NCBI RefSeq assembly: GCF_036250675.1
Contig: NZ_CP109592.1
Coordinates: 1-64,000, forward strand
Source: Streptomyces sp. NBC_01689
Lineage (GTDB): Bacteria; Actinomycetota; Actinomycetes; Streptomycetales; Streptomycetaceae
DNA length: 64,000 bases
Direction: 5' to 3'
Numbering within the stretch: the first letter of the stretch is position 1; each line of letters starts with the position of its first letter. The notes under the pieces were generated by a model that worked only from the letters and a program-made list of their open reading frames with translations, ran no database searches and was not told where the DNA came from. The position numbers were made by a program, and so were the translations under genes. Positions 35,360-43,644 of the stretch are shown in pieces.

Positions 35360-36082
35360 CTACGTCGTCCGCTTCCGCAACGTCGGGGGCCGGTCGGTGG
35401 GGTTGGCGAGCATCCGGCGGACGGTCTCCGGGTGCCAGCGCTCCCCGCGCTTGGGCCGGATGTCCTCGGCTTCCAGGACGGCCGCGATCTCGCGGTAGGA
35501 CAGTTCGTCCTCGTCCCGGAGCTGGCGGGCGCGGGTCCGGCCGGCCTGCTCCATCTCCTCCGGGGTGAGTTCCTTCTTGTGGGCCTGCCAGCCGTAGGGC
35601 GGGGCGCCGTAGGCGTACTCGCCCTTCTCGCCCTTGATGCGGCGGCCGCGGCGGAGCTTGGCGACGGTCATGCCGCGGTCGAGCTGTGCGAAGACGCCCA
35701 TCATCTGGCGCATGGCGGTGCGCATCGGGACTTCGGGGTCGTCGGGCAGGATCTCGCCCTGGTCGGCCATGAAGGCGCGGCCGCCGTGCTGCCAGCACTG
35801 GGCCAGGGCTGCCTCCTGCACGACCAGTTCGCGCGCGAGGCGGTCGAGGTTCGGCGCGATGATCCCGTGCACGCGCTTCTCCTCGACCCACAGCAGTGCG
35901 GTGGCCAGCTCGGGCCGCTCGTCGCCGGCGACAGTGCCGGACACCGCTTTCTCCACGAAGAGGTGCGCGAGCTTGTGGCTGTGCTCGCGGGTCCAGCGGC
36001 GCACGATGCGTTCCTGGTCCTCCAGCCCGAATCCGTCCAACTGCCCGCCGGTCGACACCCGGATGTACCCCGCGAGCCGCAT
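35360..36082 (-). CDS. Small serine recombinase
   Basis: A 240-residue serine recombinase/resolvase. The nucleophile Ser10 lies in YIRVSTGGQ, with the conserved LDRLARE near residue 80 and MGVFAQLDRGMTVAKLRRG forming the E-helix. A short Recombinase-type domain (PPYGWQAHKKELTPEEM to NPTDRPPTLR) forms the DNA-binding end. ATG 36082 follows GGAGG. At 240 residues it is closer to resolvases with an added C-terminal domain than to phiC31-like integrases. The frame continues upstream to 36976 without protein character. A truncated paralogue lies at 32.7 kb. Confidence 0.85.
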   Translation of the reverse strand: MRLAGYIRVSTGGQLDGFGLEDQERIVRRWTREHSHKLAHLFVEKAVSGTVAGDERPELATALLWVEEKRVHGIIAPNLDRLARELVVQEAALAQCWQHGGRAFMADQGEILPDDPEVPMRTAMRQMMGVFAQLDRGMTVAKLRRGRRIKGEKGEYAYGAPPYGWQAHKKELTPEEMEQAGRTRARQLRDEDELSYREIAAVLEAEDIRPKRGERWHPETVRRMLANPTDRPPTLRKRTT

Positions 36083-36747
36083 CTGATCGCCTCCAACGCG
36101 TTGACCTGCAGTGTCACAGATATTGGTGTAACTGTGACTCCCTGAGCCACTGGTCGAGTGGTGCGCACATGTTCCGGCCGTAGCAGCGAGAGAAGAGCGG
36201 CTGTGACCAGCCTTCCGCGTGTCCGGCGATCGCGGGGATCGTTGAGAAAACATCGCGCGCTGCACCGCCCTGCGGACATGCCCACGATGGATGGGGGCCC
36301 CAGTCTCACCCCCTGGACTCGGGCCCTCCTTCGTGCCCCTGCAGGACTGGGGCTGTGCCGTCGTCTGCGCGCACCACCTTCCAGTTCGTCCCGCACCGGG
36401 TCTGGCAGGGGGTGGTCCTGCGTCCAGCCGATGATGTGCCAGCGACCTCGGTTCCGTGGGCCATGCCTCTCCACCGTCCGTCACCCCATGTTGAACCGGG
36501 TTCTCATCGCCAGCGGACGGCAGTACCGCAGCCGACTCCTCGCGCCGGCCAGCTATCACCGCAGACGGGAGGGCTGCGTCAGACCCTCCCAGCCTGTGTC
36601 TTTTCGGCTCGAAGGCACCCCCAAGGGCCCTGGATGTCTCGCGCGGCCGCCAGGACCTCACCCCACGCCCGGCCCTCCGGGGCCCGCACCATCCCCACAG
36701 GCGACCCGCCCAGCGCCGTGACAGTCGGCGGAGTCCCCCGGTCCCCT
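36083..36747. other. Gene-free interval
   Basis: Long open frames on the minus strand here are compositional. No start, motif or repeat of note is seen. Confidence 0.4.
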
Positions 36748-36957
36748 CTAGGCCGGACGTACCTCGACGGCCCGTACGGCGGCATCCGCCCGTTCGATCG
36801 CGTAGATGACGAGCTGCCCTTGCCTGACGAAGTCGACGAACCTCACGGCCTGCGCGTGAAAAGGGACGTGTTCCTCGCCACCGCACGGGGCGATGACCCC
36901 CGACCCCCGCGCAGGATCGAACGAAATCACCGTGCCCGCCCGCAGAATGCTCCGCAC
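36748..36957 (-). CDS. Cold-shock-domain-like protein, 69 aa
   Basis: The sequence VRSILRAGTVISFDPARGSG, then VIAPCGGEEHVPFHAQAV, has the size and layout of a cold-shock beta-barrel. GSGVIAP stands where RNP1 (KGFGFI) belongs and VPFHAQA where RNP2 (VFVHFS) belongs, so the aromatic nucleic-acid-binding residues are largely lost. GTG 36957 follows GGAGGAGAGG. It is probably a divergent CspA-fold protein with altered binding. Confidence 0.65.
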   Translation of the reverse strand: MRSILRAGTVISFDPARGSGVIAPCGGEEHVPFHAQAVRFVDFVRQGQLVIYAIERADAAVRAVEVRPA

Positions 36958-37575
36958 ACCGCCACCTCTCCTCCAACGCGCCCGGCCGATCCCTTCATCT
37001 CCTCGCGGAGCGGAACATAGAGCAACCCGGCCTCCCCCGGACAGAGCACACAGCACACGCACTCCGGGCCGCCGGCACGACAAGCCCACAGCACCCGCAT
37101 GGCGGCATCGGCGGCCCCGAACCAGGAAGTCACCTGGGATAGCACGACCGCCGCAGCAGTCCGCAGCCCCGCACCCCGTCAGTGGGTCCGCCTGAGTGGG
37201 ACGATTTCCGTGCTGCGGGTCAGGCATAGTGGGCCGGACGGCTTCTGGAGTGGCCCAGCGGCGCGACGATGGTGATGGGCTATTGGCAGTGCGGGCAGTT
37301 GCGTGTCGCAGTGGGCGCCATGGGGCGCGTTCGCCGTGGCCCTGGCGGCTCCCGACGGTTCGGACGGTGGGCGGAACGCGGGCAGCCTGAGGGGCAACTG
37401 ACCTGACTCTTGGGATTGTTGTTCCTTGTGCTGCCAGTGGGATTTCCGTACCGTGATCAAGTAATCCCCCGGACGCCGCGCCGGACCACCGGCCTCCGGG
37501 GGAACGACCGCCTCTCGTGCCCGCTCCGCGGCGTGCGGGCGGCTGTCGCACGCGCTGTATTCGGGGAGGAAATAC
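36958..37575. other. Gene-free interval with promoter region
   Basis: No convincing gene is seen. The 3' part should carry the promoter of the secreted-protein gene at 37576. Confidence 0.4.
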
Positions 37576-38025
37576 GTGATCCGCATCCGCACCACCATGA
37601 CCGCCGGTGCCGCCTTCGTCGGCGCGCTCGCGCTTGCGCTGTCCGCCGCCAGTCCGGCCGCCGCCGCCGACGACTCCTGGCAGCAGGGGACCAGGACGAG
37701 CAACCCGGGCAGCGCTGCCCTCTGCGTGGGTTCGCCCGACAAGGCCAGGGTCTGCTTCAATCCGACCGGTGACAAGATCTACGTCTACGACGGCGACGCC
37801 GACAGCGCCTCCGCGGTCGCCGACTGGGACAACTACAAGCACTGGAACGACACCAGCATCTACCGGTCCGGCCAGTGCGTGAACTCGGAGGGCGCCGGCA
37901 CCTGGGTCGTGTGCAACAAGGACTTCTACGAGGACGGCCTGATCCTCATGAGGGCCCGCACCTACGACCGCAGCGCCGGCCAGTGGACCGGCTCCTACGG
38001 CTACGAGTCCTTCAGCACCAGCTGA
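37576..38025 (+). CDS. Small secreted protein, 149 aa
   Basis: The signal peptide (IRIRTTMTAGAAFVGALALA, cleavage after ASPAAAA) precedes a ~115-residue mature domain rich in Trp, Tyr and Asp with four cysteines (ALCVGS, VCFNPT, QCVNSEG, VVCNKD), probably two disulfides. The segment GDKIYVYDGDADSASAVADW is typical of secreted actinobacterial beta-sandwich proteins. GTG 37576 follows GGGGAGGAAA. It ends before a strong terminator. Function unknown. Confidence 0.75.
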   Translation: MIRIRTTMTAGAAFVGALALALSAASPAAAADDSWQQGTRTSNPGSAALCVGSPDKARVCFNPTGDKIYVYDGDADSASAVADWDNYKHWNDTSIYRSGQCVNSEGAGTWVVCNKDFYEDGLILMRARTYDRSAGQWTGSYGYESFSTS

Positions 38026-38045
38026 TCTGATCCGTCTCCGGCAGA

Positions 38046-38087
38046 CGCGTCCGGCCGCGCCCCGATCACCGGGCGCGGCCGGACGCG
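38046..38087 (+). terminator. Perfect 17-bp hairpin terminator
   Basis: The arms 38046-38062 and 38071-38087 pair perfectly around an eight-base loop, 20 bases after the secreted-protein stop codon. Confidence 0.8.
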
Positions 38088-38263
38088 CTGCCGGAGACGA
38101 ACAACGTCACGCCGGACCTGACTGGTCGTGGAAGTCGGCGCCGACGTCGCCCGCGACGCGGCCGGCCGGTGGCGGCATCCCGCACGCCGGCCCCGCCCCC
38201 GCACCGACCTCGCTCCCAGCGATGTCCCCCGCGCCTCCGGGCGCACGTGATCAAAACGCTCGC

Positions 38264-38291
38264 AGCCCCGGCCGGTGTCCCGGCCGGGGCT
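38264..38291 (-). terminator. 12-bp hairpin terminator
   Basis: AGCCCCGGCCGG and its complement, with loop TGTC, lie 50 bases beyond the stop codon of the minus-strand gene ending at 38342. Confidence 0.75.
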
Positions 38292-38341
38292 GTCGACGTG
38301 CGTGGTCGTGAAGGTTCAGCAGTCTGCTTGTGCTGAGCCGC

Positions 38342-39130
38342 TCAGTTGGCGCGGAGCGTCCTGACTCCGCCGGCCTCGAAGTCGTAGATGTTCCGGTTGA
38401 TCCGCAGGCCGTCGACGGCGCCGGCCCACAGGTTGTCGCGGCCCTTGCCCACGGCCGCGGTGTAGATGGTCGGAGCCTGGCCGCCGTCGTTGAGAGCGGT
38501 CTTCAGCTGCGGGAAGGTGCACGGGGTGCTCTGGTTGCATCCGGTGACGGTCCCCGCGTTGCCCGTGAGGAACCATGTGCCGCTGGTGGTGGCGTCCAGG
38601 TAGGGACTCCAGCGGTCGGTCACCGGGGAGGCCGGCGGAGCCCACACCATCGAGGAGTAGGTGGTGCCAGGCGCCGCGGTCAGGCGCGGGTTGATCTCGA
38701 ACCTGATGTTGGGCATGTTCCCGGGACCGCCGTGCGTGGTGTTCTCGCCGGTCTGGAAAACATGGAACCCGACCCTGGTCAGCCCCAGGACCGGGTCGCC
38801 ATAGAAGTCGACCTCGTTGCCGAAGTCGACCTTCTCACTGGGCGGGGTCAGGGAGGTGGAGTTGTCCGCCACCTCGATACCGAGGCTCCCCGTTCCGTAG
38901 GGCGGCCTCGCGGCGCGGCCCGTGACACCGAACGAGCCGAACGGACCGTTCCGCAGCGCGGCGACCGGAGAGCCGATCGTATTGCGGGTGATCACACCCC
39001 AGTGATCCGAGCCGCCCTGAGCTGGGCCAGTAGCGGGCGCCGCCGATCCCGGGACCGCCGACACGGCGATCGCCGCCAGCGTCGTGATCCCCAGCGCCAT
39101 CGTCCGTTTCACGCCGGACAGAGCATTCAC
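38342..39130 (-). CDS. Secreted protein, 262 aa
   Basis: The signal peptide is MNALSGVKRTMALGITTLAA, with cleavage near GSAAPA. The mature part of about 230 residues reads as a beta-rich fold (GSLGIEVADNSTSLTPPSEK, VDFGNEVDFYGDPVLGLTRV, GNMPNIRFEINPRL). It has one cysteine pair (VTGCNQSTPCTF). Similar proteins are annotated only as secreted hypotheticals in Streptomyces as far as I recall. ATG 39130 follows an AGGAC-type site. A CATATG palindrome lies 90 bases upstream. Confidence 0.75.
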   Translation of the reverse strand: MNALSGVKRTMALGITTLAAIAVSAVPGSAAPATGPAQGGSDHWGVITRNTIGSPVAALRNGPFGSFGVTGRAARPPYGTGSLGIEVADNSTSLTPPSEKVDFGNEVDFYGDPVLGLTRVGFHVFQTGENTTHGGPGNMPNIRFEINPRLTAAPGTTYSSMVWAPPASPVTDRWSPYLDATTSGTWFLTGNAGTVTGCNQSTPCTFPQLKTALNDGGQAPTIYTAAVGKGRDNLWAGAVDGLRINRNIYDFEAGGVRTLRAN

Positions 39131-39218
39131 GTCCTGCTCCCTTTTCGTGGGTGGTTGAAGCGCAGGACATGCACCTGCACGGGCCCTGCGTCACGCCCGT
39201 CACATAAGCACTCTCCCG

Positions 39219-39260
39219 TCGTGGCATATGCCACGACTCGCCTGCATATGCCACGATTCG
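39219..39260 (-). promoter_or_regulatory. Palindrome and repeat upstream of the secreted-protein gene
   Basis: TCGTGGCATATGCCACGA (39219-39236) is a perfect 18-bp palindrome, and its right half GCATATGCCACGA is repeated at 39244-39256. A further GTGGCAT occurs near 39270. This is a strong operator candidate for the gene starting at 39130. Confidence 0.55.
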
Positions 39261-39914
39261 CCCGCACGGTGGCATAGAGAGCCACCCTCCCGGCGCCCTG
39301 CTCCCAGAGCGAGCCCGCACGCTCACCGCTTCGACCGGGTGGGCCGCCACAGAAGCTCGCATGTCACACGGTGTCGCCGCCTCCGCACCGACCTCACCGC
39401 CGCCGACCTTCCGCACACCACGGCATCCGCGTGATCGATACGCAAGCAGCCCCGTCCGGGTGCGGGGCCTGGTCGGGGCTGTCCAGATGCGTAGCCGTGA
39501 AGGGCGGTCGCCTCCGCGGCGCGCCGTCCGGCCCTGCGCACACGCGAAACGCAAGAGCACACCGGAAAACCAGAGTCAGCGCCCCGCCGCACATGCATCG
39601 GAGAACGGGCCGTTCAGGAGGTTCAGTCCTCGCCCAGAATGATCGCGGTGTTCGGGGTGCCACCCCCGTTGTCCTCCCGCAGCGCAGGATCCGCATCCGT
39701 CAGGATCGCCGGCTCGCAGGTACGAACAGGCTCCCCGCTCATGTGCCGGCTGCTTATCAAGCCGTCTTCTGCCGACGCCTCGCTCACCGTCCCACCCCTG
39801 TTCCTCTCGACCTATTCCGGTTCGACGCCCATGCCGACCCAGAGGGTCGGGTACCCCGCCAACACCTGCCCTCACGGCGCGACAGCATCGGAGAGCAACT
39901 CCCGCTGCAGCCCC
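39261..39914. other. Gene-free interval
   Basis: No intact gene is seen. Frames on both strands lack starts and motifs. Confidence 0.4.
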
Positions 39915-40015
39915 GCCCCGACCTGGGGGCGTGGATCGCGGACCAGCGGCGGTAACTACGCGGCGGGGACGCTGGAGGCCTCGCGTGCCGCGGAGCGGGG
40001 TGGCCCGGGTCGCGG
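39915..40015 (+). pseudogene. Fragment of a TtrA-like helicase gene
   Basis: About 62 bases starting CTGGGGGCGTGGATCGCGGA are nearly identical to the helicase gene at 2128-2190, covering the LGAWIADQRR...GTLEAS segment of a helicase-associated repeat. One base change disrupts the frame, and similarity fades after 40000. It is a remnant of a second telomeric helicase gene. Confidence 0.75.
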
Positions 40016-40071
40016 TGTCATACGCCTCGGCCCGGACCGGGACGACCTGACCGACACCAGCGTCGGAAAGG

Positions 40072-40644
40072 TCAGGCGGCGAAGCCGACGTTGGTGACGT
40101 ATTCGTACTGGCCCCACTGGGAGCCTAGGTCGATGACCTGTTCCACCCACGCGTCGTCCAGTTCCTGCTCCGCGCCGGCCGCCCATGCGGCGACGATGCG
40201 GTCCCAGCGGCGCACGTTCATGTGGCGCATGCCCACCTCGCGCTGGAGTGGCCGGGAGACCTGGGACTGGTTGAGCGGGTGGATCTCCACCCGGGTCCCG
40301 CGGCCTTCGCGGTTGAGGCGGGCGAGGAGGTAGCGGGCGACGTTCTCACGCCGCACGGTGCGGTAAGCCTGCTCGATCTTCTCCAGCGTCGCGCGGCGCG
40401 GGGTGACGGAGCCGTCGCGCCAGCCCCTGAGTTGGGCTCTGGCCGGGGTGAAGCCGAGGGCGGCCGCGGCGGCGCGGGCGTGGGCGGTGCGGGTCAGGTA
40501 GTTCAGCCGGGCGGTGAGGCCGCGGCGGGCGGTGACGGGCGTGGCGATGTAGCCGGCGAGGTTGTCGAGCTGCCGGGCGACGGCTTCGTGGCCTTTGATG
40601 CCGCGGGCCCCGAATTTCCCGAACTCGATGGTGCGCTCAGGCAT
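40072..40644 (-). CDS. Tpg-like telomere terminal protein (divergent)
   Basis: A 190-residue basic protein 12 bases downstream of the Tap-like gene. It has the size and general layout of Tpg, the protein covalently attached to Streptomyces telomere 5' ends: an N-terminal HTH-like region (RLNYLTRTAHARAAAAALGF to AQLRGWRDGSVTPRRATLEK), a basic middle (RRENVARYLLARLNREGRG) and a C-terminal helical domain ending QYEYVTNVGFAA. Identity to the S. coelicolor TpgC I remember is low, so the call rests on gene order, size, basic HTH character and the telomere in the same window. The nucleotidylated residue cannot be named. Confidence 0.6.
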   Translation of the reverse strand: MPERTIEFGKFGARGIKGHEAVARQLDNLAGYIATPVTARRGLTARLNYLTRTAHARAAAAALGFTPARAQLRGWRDGSVTPRRATLEKIEQAYRTVRRENVARYLLARLNREGRGTRVEIHPLNQSQVSRPLQREVGMRHMNVRRWDRIVAAWAAGAEQELDDAWVEQVIDLGSQWGQYEYVTNVGFAA

Positions 40645-40656
40645 GGTCTCCGGTCC

Positions 40657-42342
40657 TCAAAGTCTGTGGATCACTGTACGGGCTCCCGGAGGCCGAGGGG
40701 CCGCCCCGGCAGGGGGGATCGGCGCCGGGGCGGGTGATCGGCTCCAGGGAGAACCGTCAGGGGCGTTCTGAGGGGTCTGTGGATCAGTGCCGACGGTGTA
40801 GACGTCCTTGACCTTCACCTCGGTGACGCCGCGGCCCTCGGGGAACACGGCCCGCCAGTCGCCGATGACGTGCAGTTCGTCGGTGCCCATCGCGCGGAGC
40901 ACCATGAGGCCTTCGTCGTAGGCCTTGAACGCTTTCGTCCAGAGGTTGGCGAAGGCCTGGGAGCGGATGAGGTGCATCCAGTCGGTGCGGTAGAGCTCGC
41001 GGTTGTAGTTCGACTCCCCCAGCGTGGACACGAACTTGGAGTACATCGCCTTCACGTACTCCAGCGTCACCGGATCGTCGTCGGCGATCGCCCGTTCGCG
41101 GGCGTCGCGCAGGGTGGTGCGGAACTTCTCCAGCAGGCCCTCGGTGGAGCCGGACGTCCACGACTCGTGGATCTCCGGCGGGTCGCACAGCCCGTACTTC
41201 GGCCCGGACAGGCGCAGCAGCAGGCGCAGGGTGGGTTCGGTGACCCACAGCGGTCCGTCCTCGTCGCGGTCGCCCAGGGGGTTCGGCAGGACGGTGTGGT
41301 GGTCCCAGGCGGGCGGGGTGATCAGGTGCAGGCCGGAGCGCTTCCTGTCGTGGTGGTCGCCGGTGGAGTGTTCGAGCTGTCCGAGCGGCAGGTGGGTCTT
41401 GAGGGCGGACAGGTAGGCGCCGTTGAGGTCCAGAGCGGTCACCTCGTGCCGGCCGGCCGGGAGTTCGGCCCGCGTCCATCTGGGGCGGGCTTCCCATACC
41501 TGGTCGGCGCCGCGGGCGGTCTGCTTGCGCAGGATGTCCGGCAGCCACGGGTGGGCGACGATGTCGTAGCGGCCGCCCCTGCGTGTGCGGTCGAGCAGCG
41601 CCATCGCATCCGGGATCGCCCGCTTCAGCAGCGCGGCCGTCGCCGCTTCCGCATCCCCGCCGTGCTCCTCAAGCGCGGCGGCTACGGCGGATCCGACCGC
41701 GTCGGGCAGGTCCTCGGTGGCCTGCACGCGCCGTCCTACCGGCGCGACCTTCACCCCGTGACCGCCACCGCGGCCGGCTTGCCGTCCGTTCCCCGCCGAC
41801 GCCGGCCCGGCCGTCTCCGCTCGGTCCGCCCGACCCGGGCGGACCGGCTTCGAGGGCGCGGCAAGGTCTGCGTCCGGTGCGGGCGTGGCGACGGGTGCGG
41901 GGGCCGCGCATTCGGCGGCATCGAGGTGCTGGGGGAATCCTTCGACCTGGTGGCGGGCTGGCTGCCCGCACAGCACGCAGGGGCGGGGCGTGGCCAACTC
42001 GTCAGCGTCCTCCTCGTCGTCGGTGTGGCCCGCTTCCGCCGGTTCGTCCGCCGGTTCGTCCGCCGCTTCGTCCGCCGCTTCGCCGTCCGAGGCTGTGACA
42101 GCGTCCAGTTTGGTACGGGCTCCCTCGAGGAAGTACGCGTACTTCTCACGGCTCTCGCCGCCCGGGTCGCGTCCGGACTCCCAGCCGCCCACCGTGGAAG
42201 GACTCACGCCGAGGACCGCGGAGAGCTGGGCACGTGAGAGGTACAGCCCCTCACGCAGGCGTCGCCGCTCCTCGGGAGGGGGCAGGGACACTTCCTGCTT
42301 GGCCGCGGCGAGCAGGGCATCGATGGCGTCGAACCCGGTCAC
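40657..42342 (-). CDS. Tap-like telomere-associated protein
   Basis: A 561-residue protein. An XRE-type helix-turn-helix covers residues 25-75 (RRRLREGLYLSRAQLSAVLG, STVGGWESGR). An acidic Ala/Glu linker is followed by CVLCG...HLDAAEC (122-145), a possible zinc site. The C-terminal domain (about 290-520) has DLNGAYLSAL at 305-314, KAMYSKFVSTLG at 431-442 and GTDEL at 486-490. These resemble polymerase motifs A (DxxSLYPS), B and C (DTD). Tap proteins bind telomere overhangs and recruit Tpg, and tap precedes tpg in one operon, as here. GTG 42342 overlaps the stop codon of the upstream regulator (GTGA). The polymerase-like reading is inference. Confidence 0.65.
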   Translation of the reverse strand: MTGFDAIDALLAAAKQEVSLPPPEERRRLREGLYLSRAQLSAVLGVSPSTVGGWESGRDPGGESREKYAYFLEGARTKLDAVTASDGEAADEAADEPADEPAEAGHTDDEEDADELATPRPCVLCGQPARHQVEGFPQHLDAAECAAPAPVATPAPDADLAAPSKPVRPGRADRAETAGPASAGNGRQAGRGGGHGVKVAPVGRRVQATEDLPDAVGSAVAAALEEHGGDAEAATAALLKRAIPDAMALLDRTRRGGRYDIVAHPWLPDILRKQTARGADQVWEARPRWTRAELPAGRHEVTALDLNGAYLSALKTHLPLGQLEHSTGDHHDRKRSGLHLITPPAWDHHTVLPNPLGDRDEDGPLWVTEPTLRLLLRLSGPKYGLCDPPEIHESWTSGSTEGLLEKFRTTLRDARERAIADDDPVTLEYVKAMYSKFVSTLGESNYNRELYRTDWMHLIRSQAFANLWTKAFKAYDEGLMVLRAMGTDELHVIGDWRAVFPEGRGVTEVKVKDVYTVGTDPQTPQNAPDGSPWSRSPAPAPIPPAGAAPRPPGARTVIHRL

Positions 42343-42653
42343 CGTACGCTTCCGTCCTGAACGGCCTGACGGCGGGTACCGGCTGCCGAACGCTCGACAG
42401 GTCGGAAGCGCTGGTCGGGCAGAGCCTCCATCGCCTGCGTGGGTCCGGCCAGGAGGTCGAGGGTGCCGATGCCGTAGTGCGTGGCGACGGCGTCGCAGTC
42501 CGTCAGACTCCATGCCGCCGTGCCGGACTGCCGGCGACTCACCTGGGCCTGGCTGACTCCGAGAGCGGCTGCCAGATCGGCCTGCGATTCGCCCGTCGTA
42601 TGCAGAAGCGCTGCCACGGCGGATCGCATCCGCTCATCGAGGCTGATCCTCAT
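42339..42653 (-). CDS. XRE-family regulator, first gene of the tap-like operon
   Basis: A 104-residue helix-turn-helix protein (GESQADLAAALGVSQAQVSR, residues 22-41) followed by WSLTDCDAVATHYGIGTLDL. Its stop codon overlaps the GTG of the Tap-like gene, so the two are translationally coupled. ATG 42653 follows an AT-rich segment (ACGAAAAAAGTGG) that is rare in this window and probably holds the promoter. It may autoregulate telomere-protein expression. Confidence 0.75.
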   Translation of the reverse strand: MRISLDERMRSAVAALLHTTGESQADLAAALGVSQAQVSRRQSGTAAWSLTDCDAVATHYGIGTLDLLAGPTQAMEALPDQRFRPVERSAAGTRRQAVQDGSVR

Positions 42654-42953
42654 AACATCAAAGGTACCACTTTTTTCGTATCAGGTATGCGGATATAGCA
42701 ATTCTCTGCGGCCGGACCCTCTCTTCGATCTGGTTGTCCATGAGGTGAGTTGCGGTCAGTACGGCGACGGCACCTCGTCCTTGGCGGTGGTGCAGGCCGA
42801 TACGGGCGGCGATGTCACGAGCGGCAGCTGGGCTCCGCCGGCATAGCCGCGGGCCTGGCGCCCGCACCCGGCGTCGACCCGCCTGCGGCCTCCTCGAGTG
42901 GGTCTTCCCAGTAGGCCAGAGGTGAGGCCCGATGGCGCCGCGGCCATCCGCGC

Positions 42954-43100
42954 ATGCACGGAGAGCAGTGGACCTTCGCCCGGCTCCAGCAGTTCAAACG
43001 ACTCCGCATCCGCTTCGAGATACGCGGCGACCTCCACCTCGCCCTGCTCCGACTCGCCTGCAGCATCATCCGCTTGAGACGCCCGCGGACCTCGTTCCGA
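42954..43100 (+). pseudogene. IS5-family transposase remnant
   Basis: The translation EQWTFARLQQFKRLRIRFEI and RGDLHLALLRLACSIIRLRR matches the C-terminal end of IS5/IS427-type transposases (VERTFAWLHQFKRLRIRYE...LLQLACSI). The catalytic domain and inverted repeats are absent. Confidence 0.7.
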
Positions 43101-43126
43101 CCATGTATTCACCACGAAGCGGATCC

Positions 43127-43549
43127 TCACCCCCGGACTTCTCGGGGCGAGGGTCCGCCTTCTTGCGTTCTGGGCCGGAAACCGGTCGGGGCCAGAAGCA
43201 TCGGGCCCCGGAGGCGCTCACCCGTGCGCCCTGGAACGGAAGCGTCTGCACGATCGCTCGGCCAGGGATGGAGGCTGTGGCACTGCTGGGTGAGGCGGAT
43301 CGCGTTGGTGTACAGAACAGCGCAGGCCCGCCCTGTCTTCCACAGCTGCGGGCCGGTTCCGAAATCGACGCGTACGTTGCCGTTGACCATGCAGCGGCCA
43401 CCGTGAGCCTGCCCCTGGACGTGCTGGTACCTGCTGCCGGCCGCGTCGTGACCGTCGAAGTCGATCCACCGGTTGCAGATGGGCCACCCACCGGTGGGTG
43501 ACAGGCTGGACTTGATGGCTTCGGGTGCGTGATGGGGTTTGACTCAGGG
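43127..43549 (-). pseudogene. C-terminal fragment of a secreted protein
   Basis: One minus-strand frame reads SPTGGWPICNRWIDFDGHDA, RYQHVQGQAHGGRCMVNGNV and GRACAVLYTNAIRLTQQCHS: a Cys- and Trp-containing sequence typical of a secreted domain. No start codon or signal peptide exists upstream because a stop lies near 43549. It may instead start at ATG 43390. Confidence 0.4.
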
Positions 43550-43644
43550 GTGGTTCATGGGGTGGTCGGGGCGCATCGAGTCGTTCACACGATGTGCATG
43601 GGCCGGCCGGGCGGAGATCACTCTTGCTGGTGATTCTCCTCCTC

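Noticed and set aside
36083..36976. Upstream extension of the serine recombinase frame
   Set aside because: ATG 36082 has a ribosome site and begins the catalytic domain; the upstream part is compositional.
42756..43130. 124-residue minus-strand frame
   Set aside because: Overlaps a recognisable IS5 transposase remnant on the other strand; acidic low-complexity translation.
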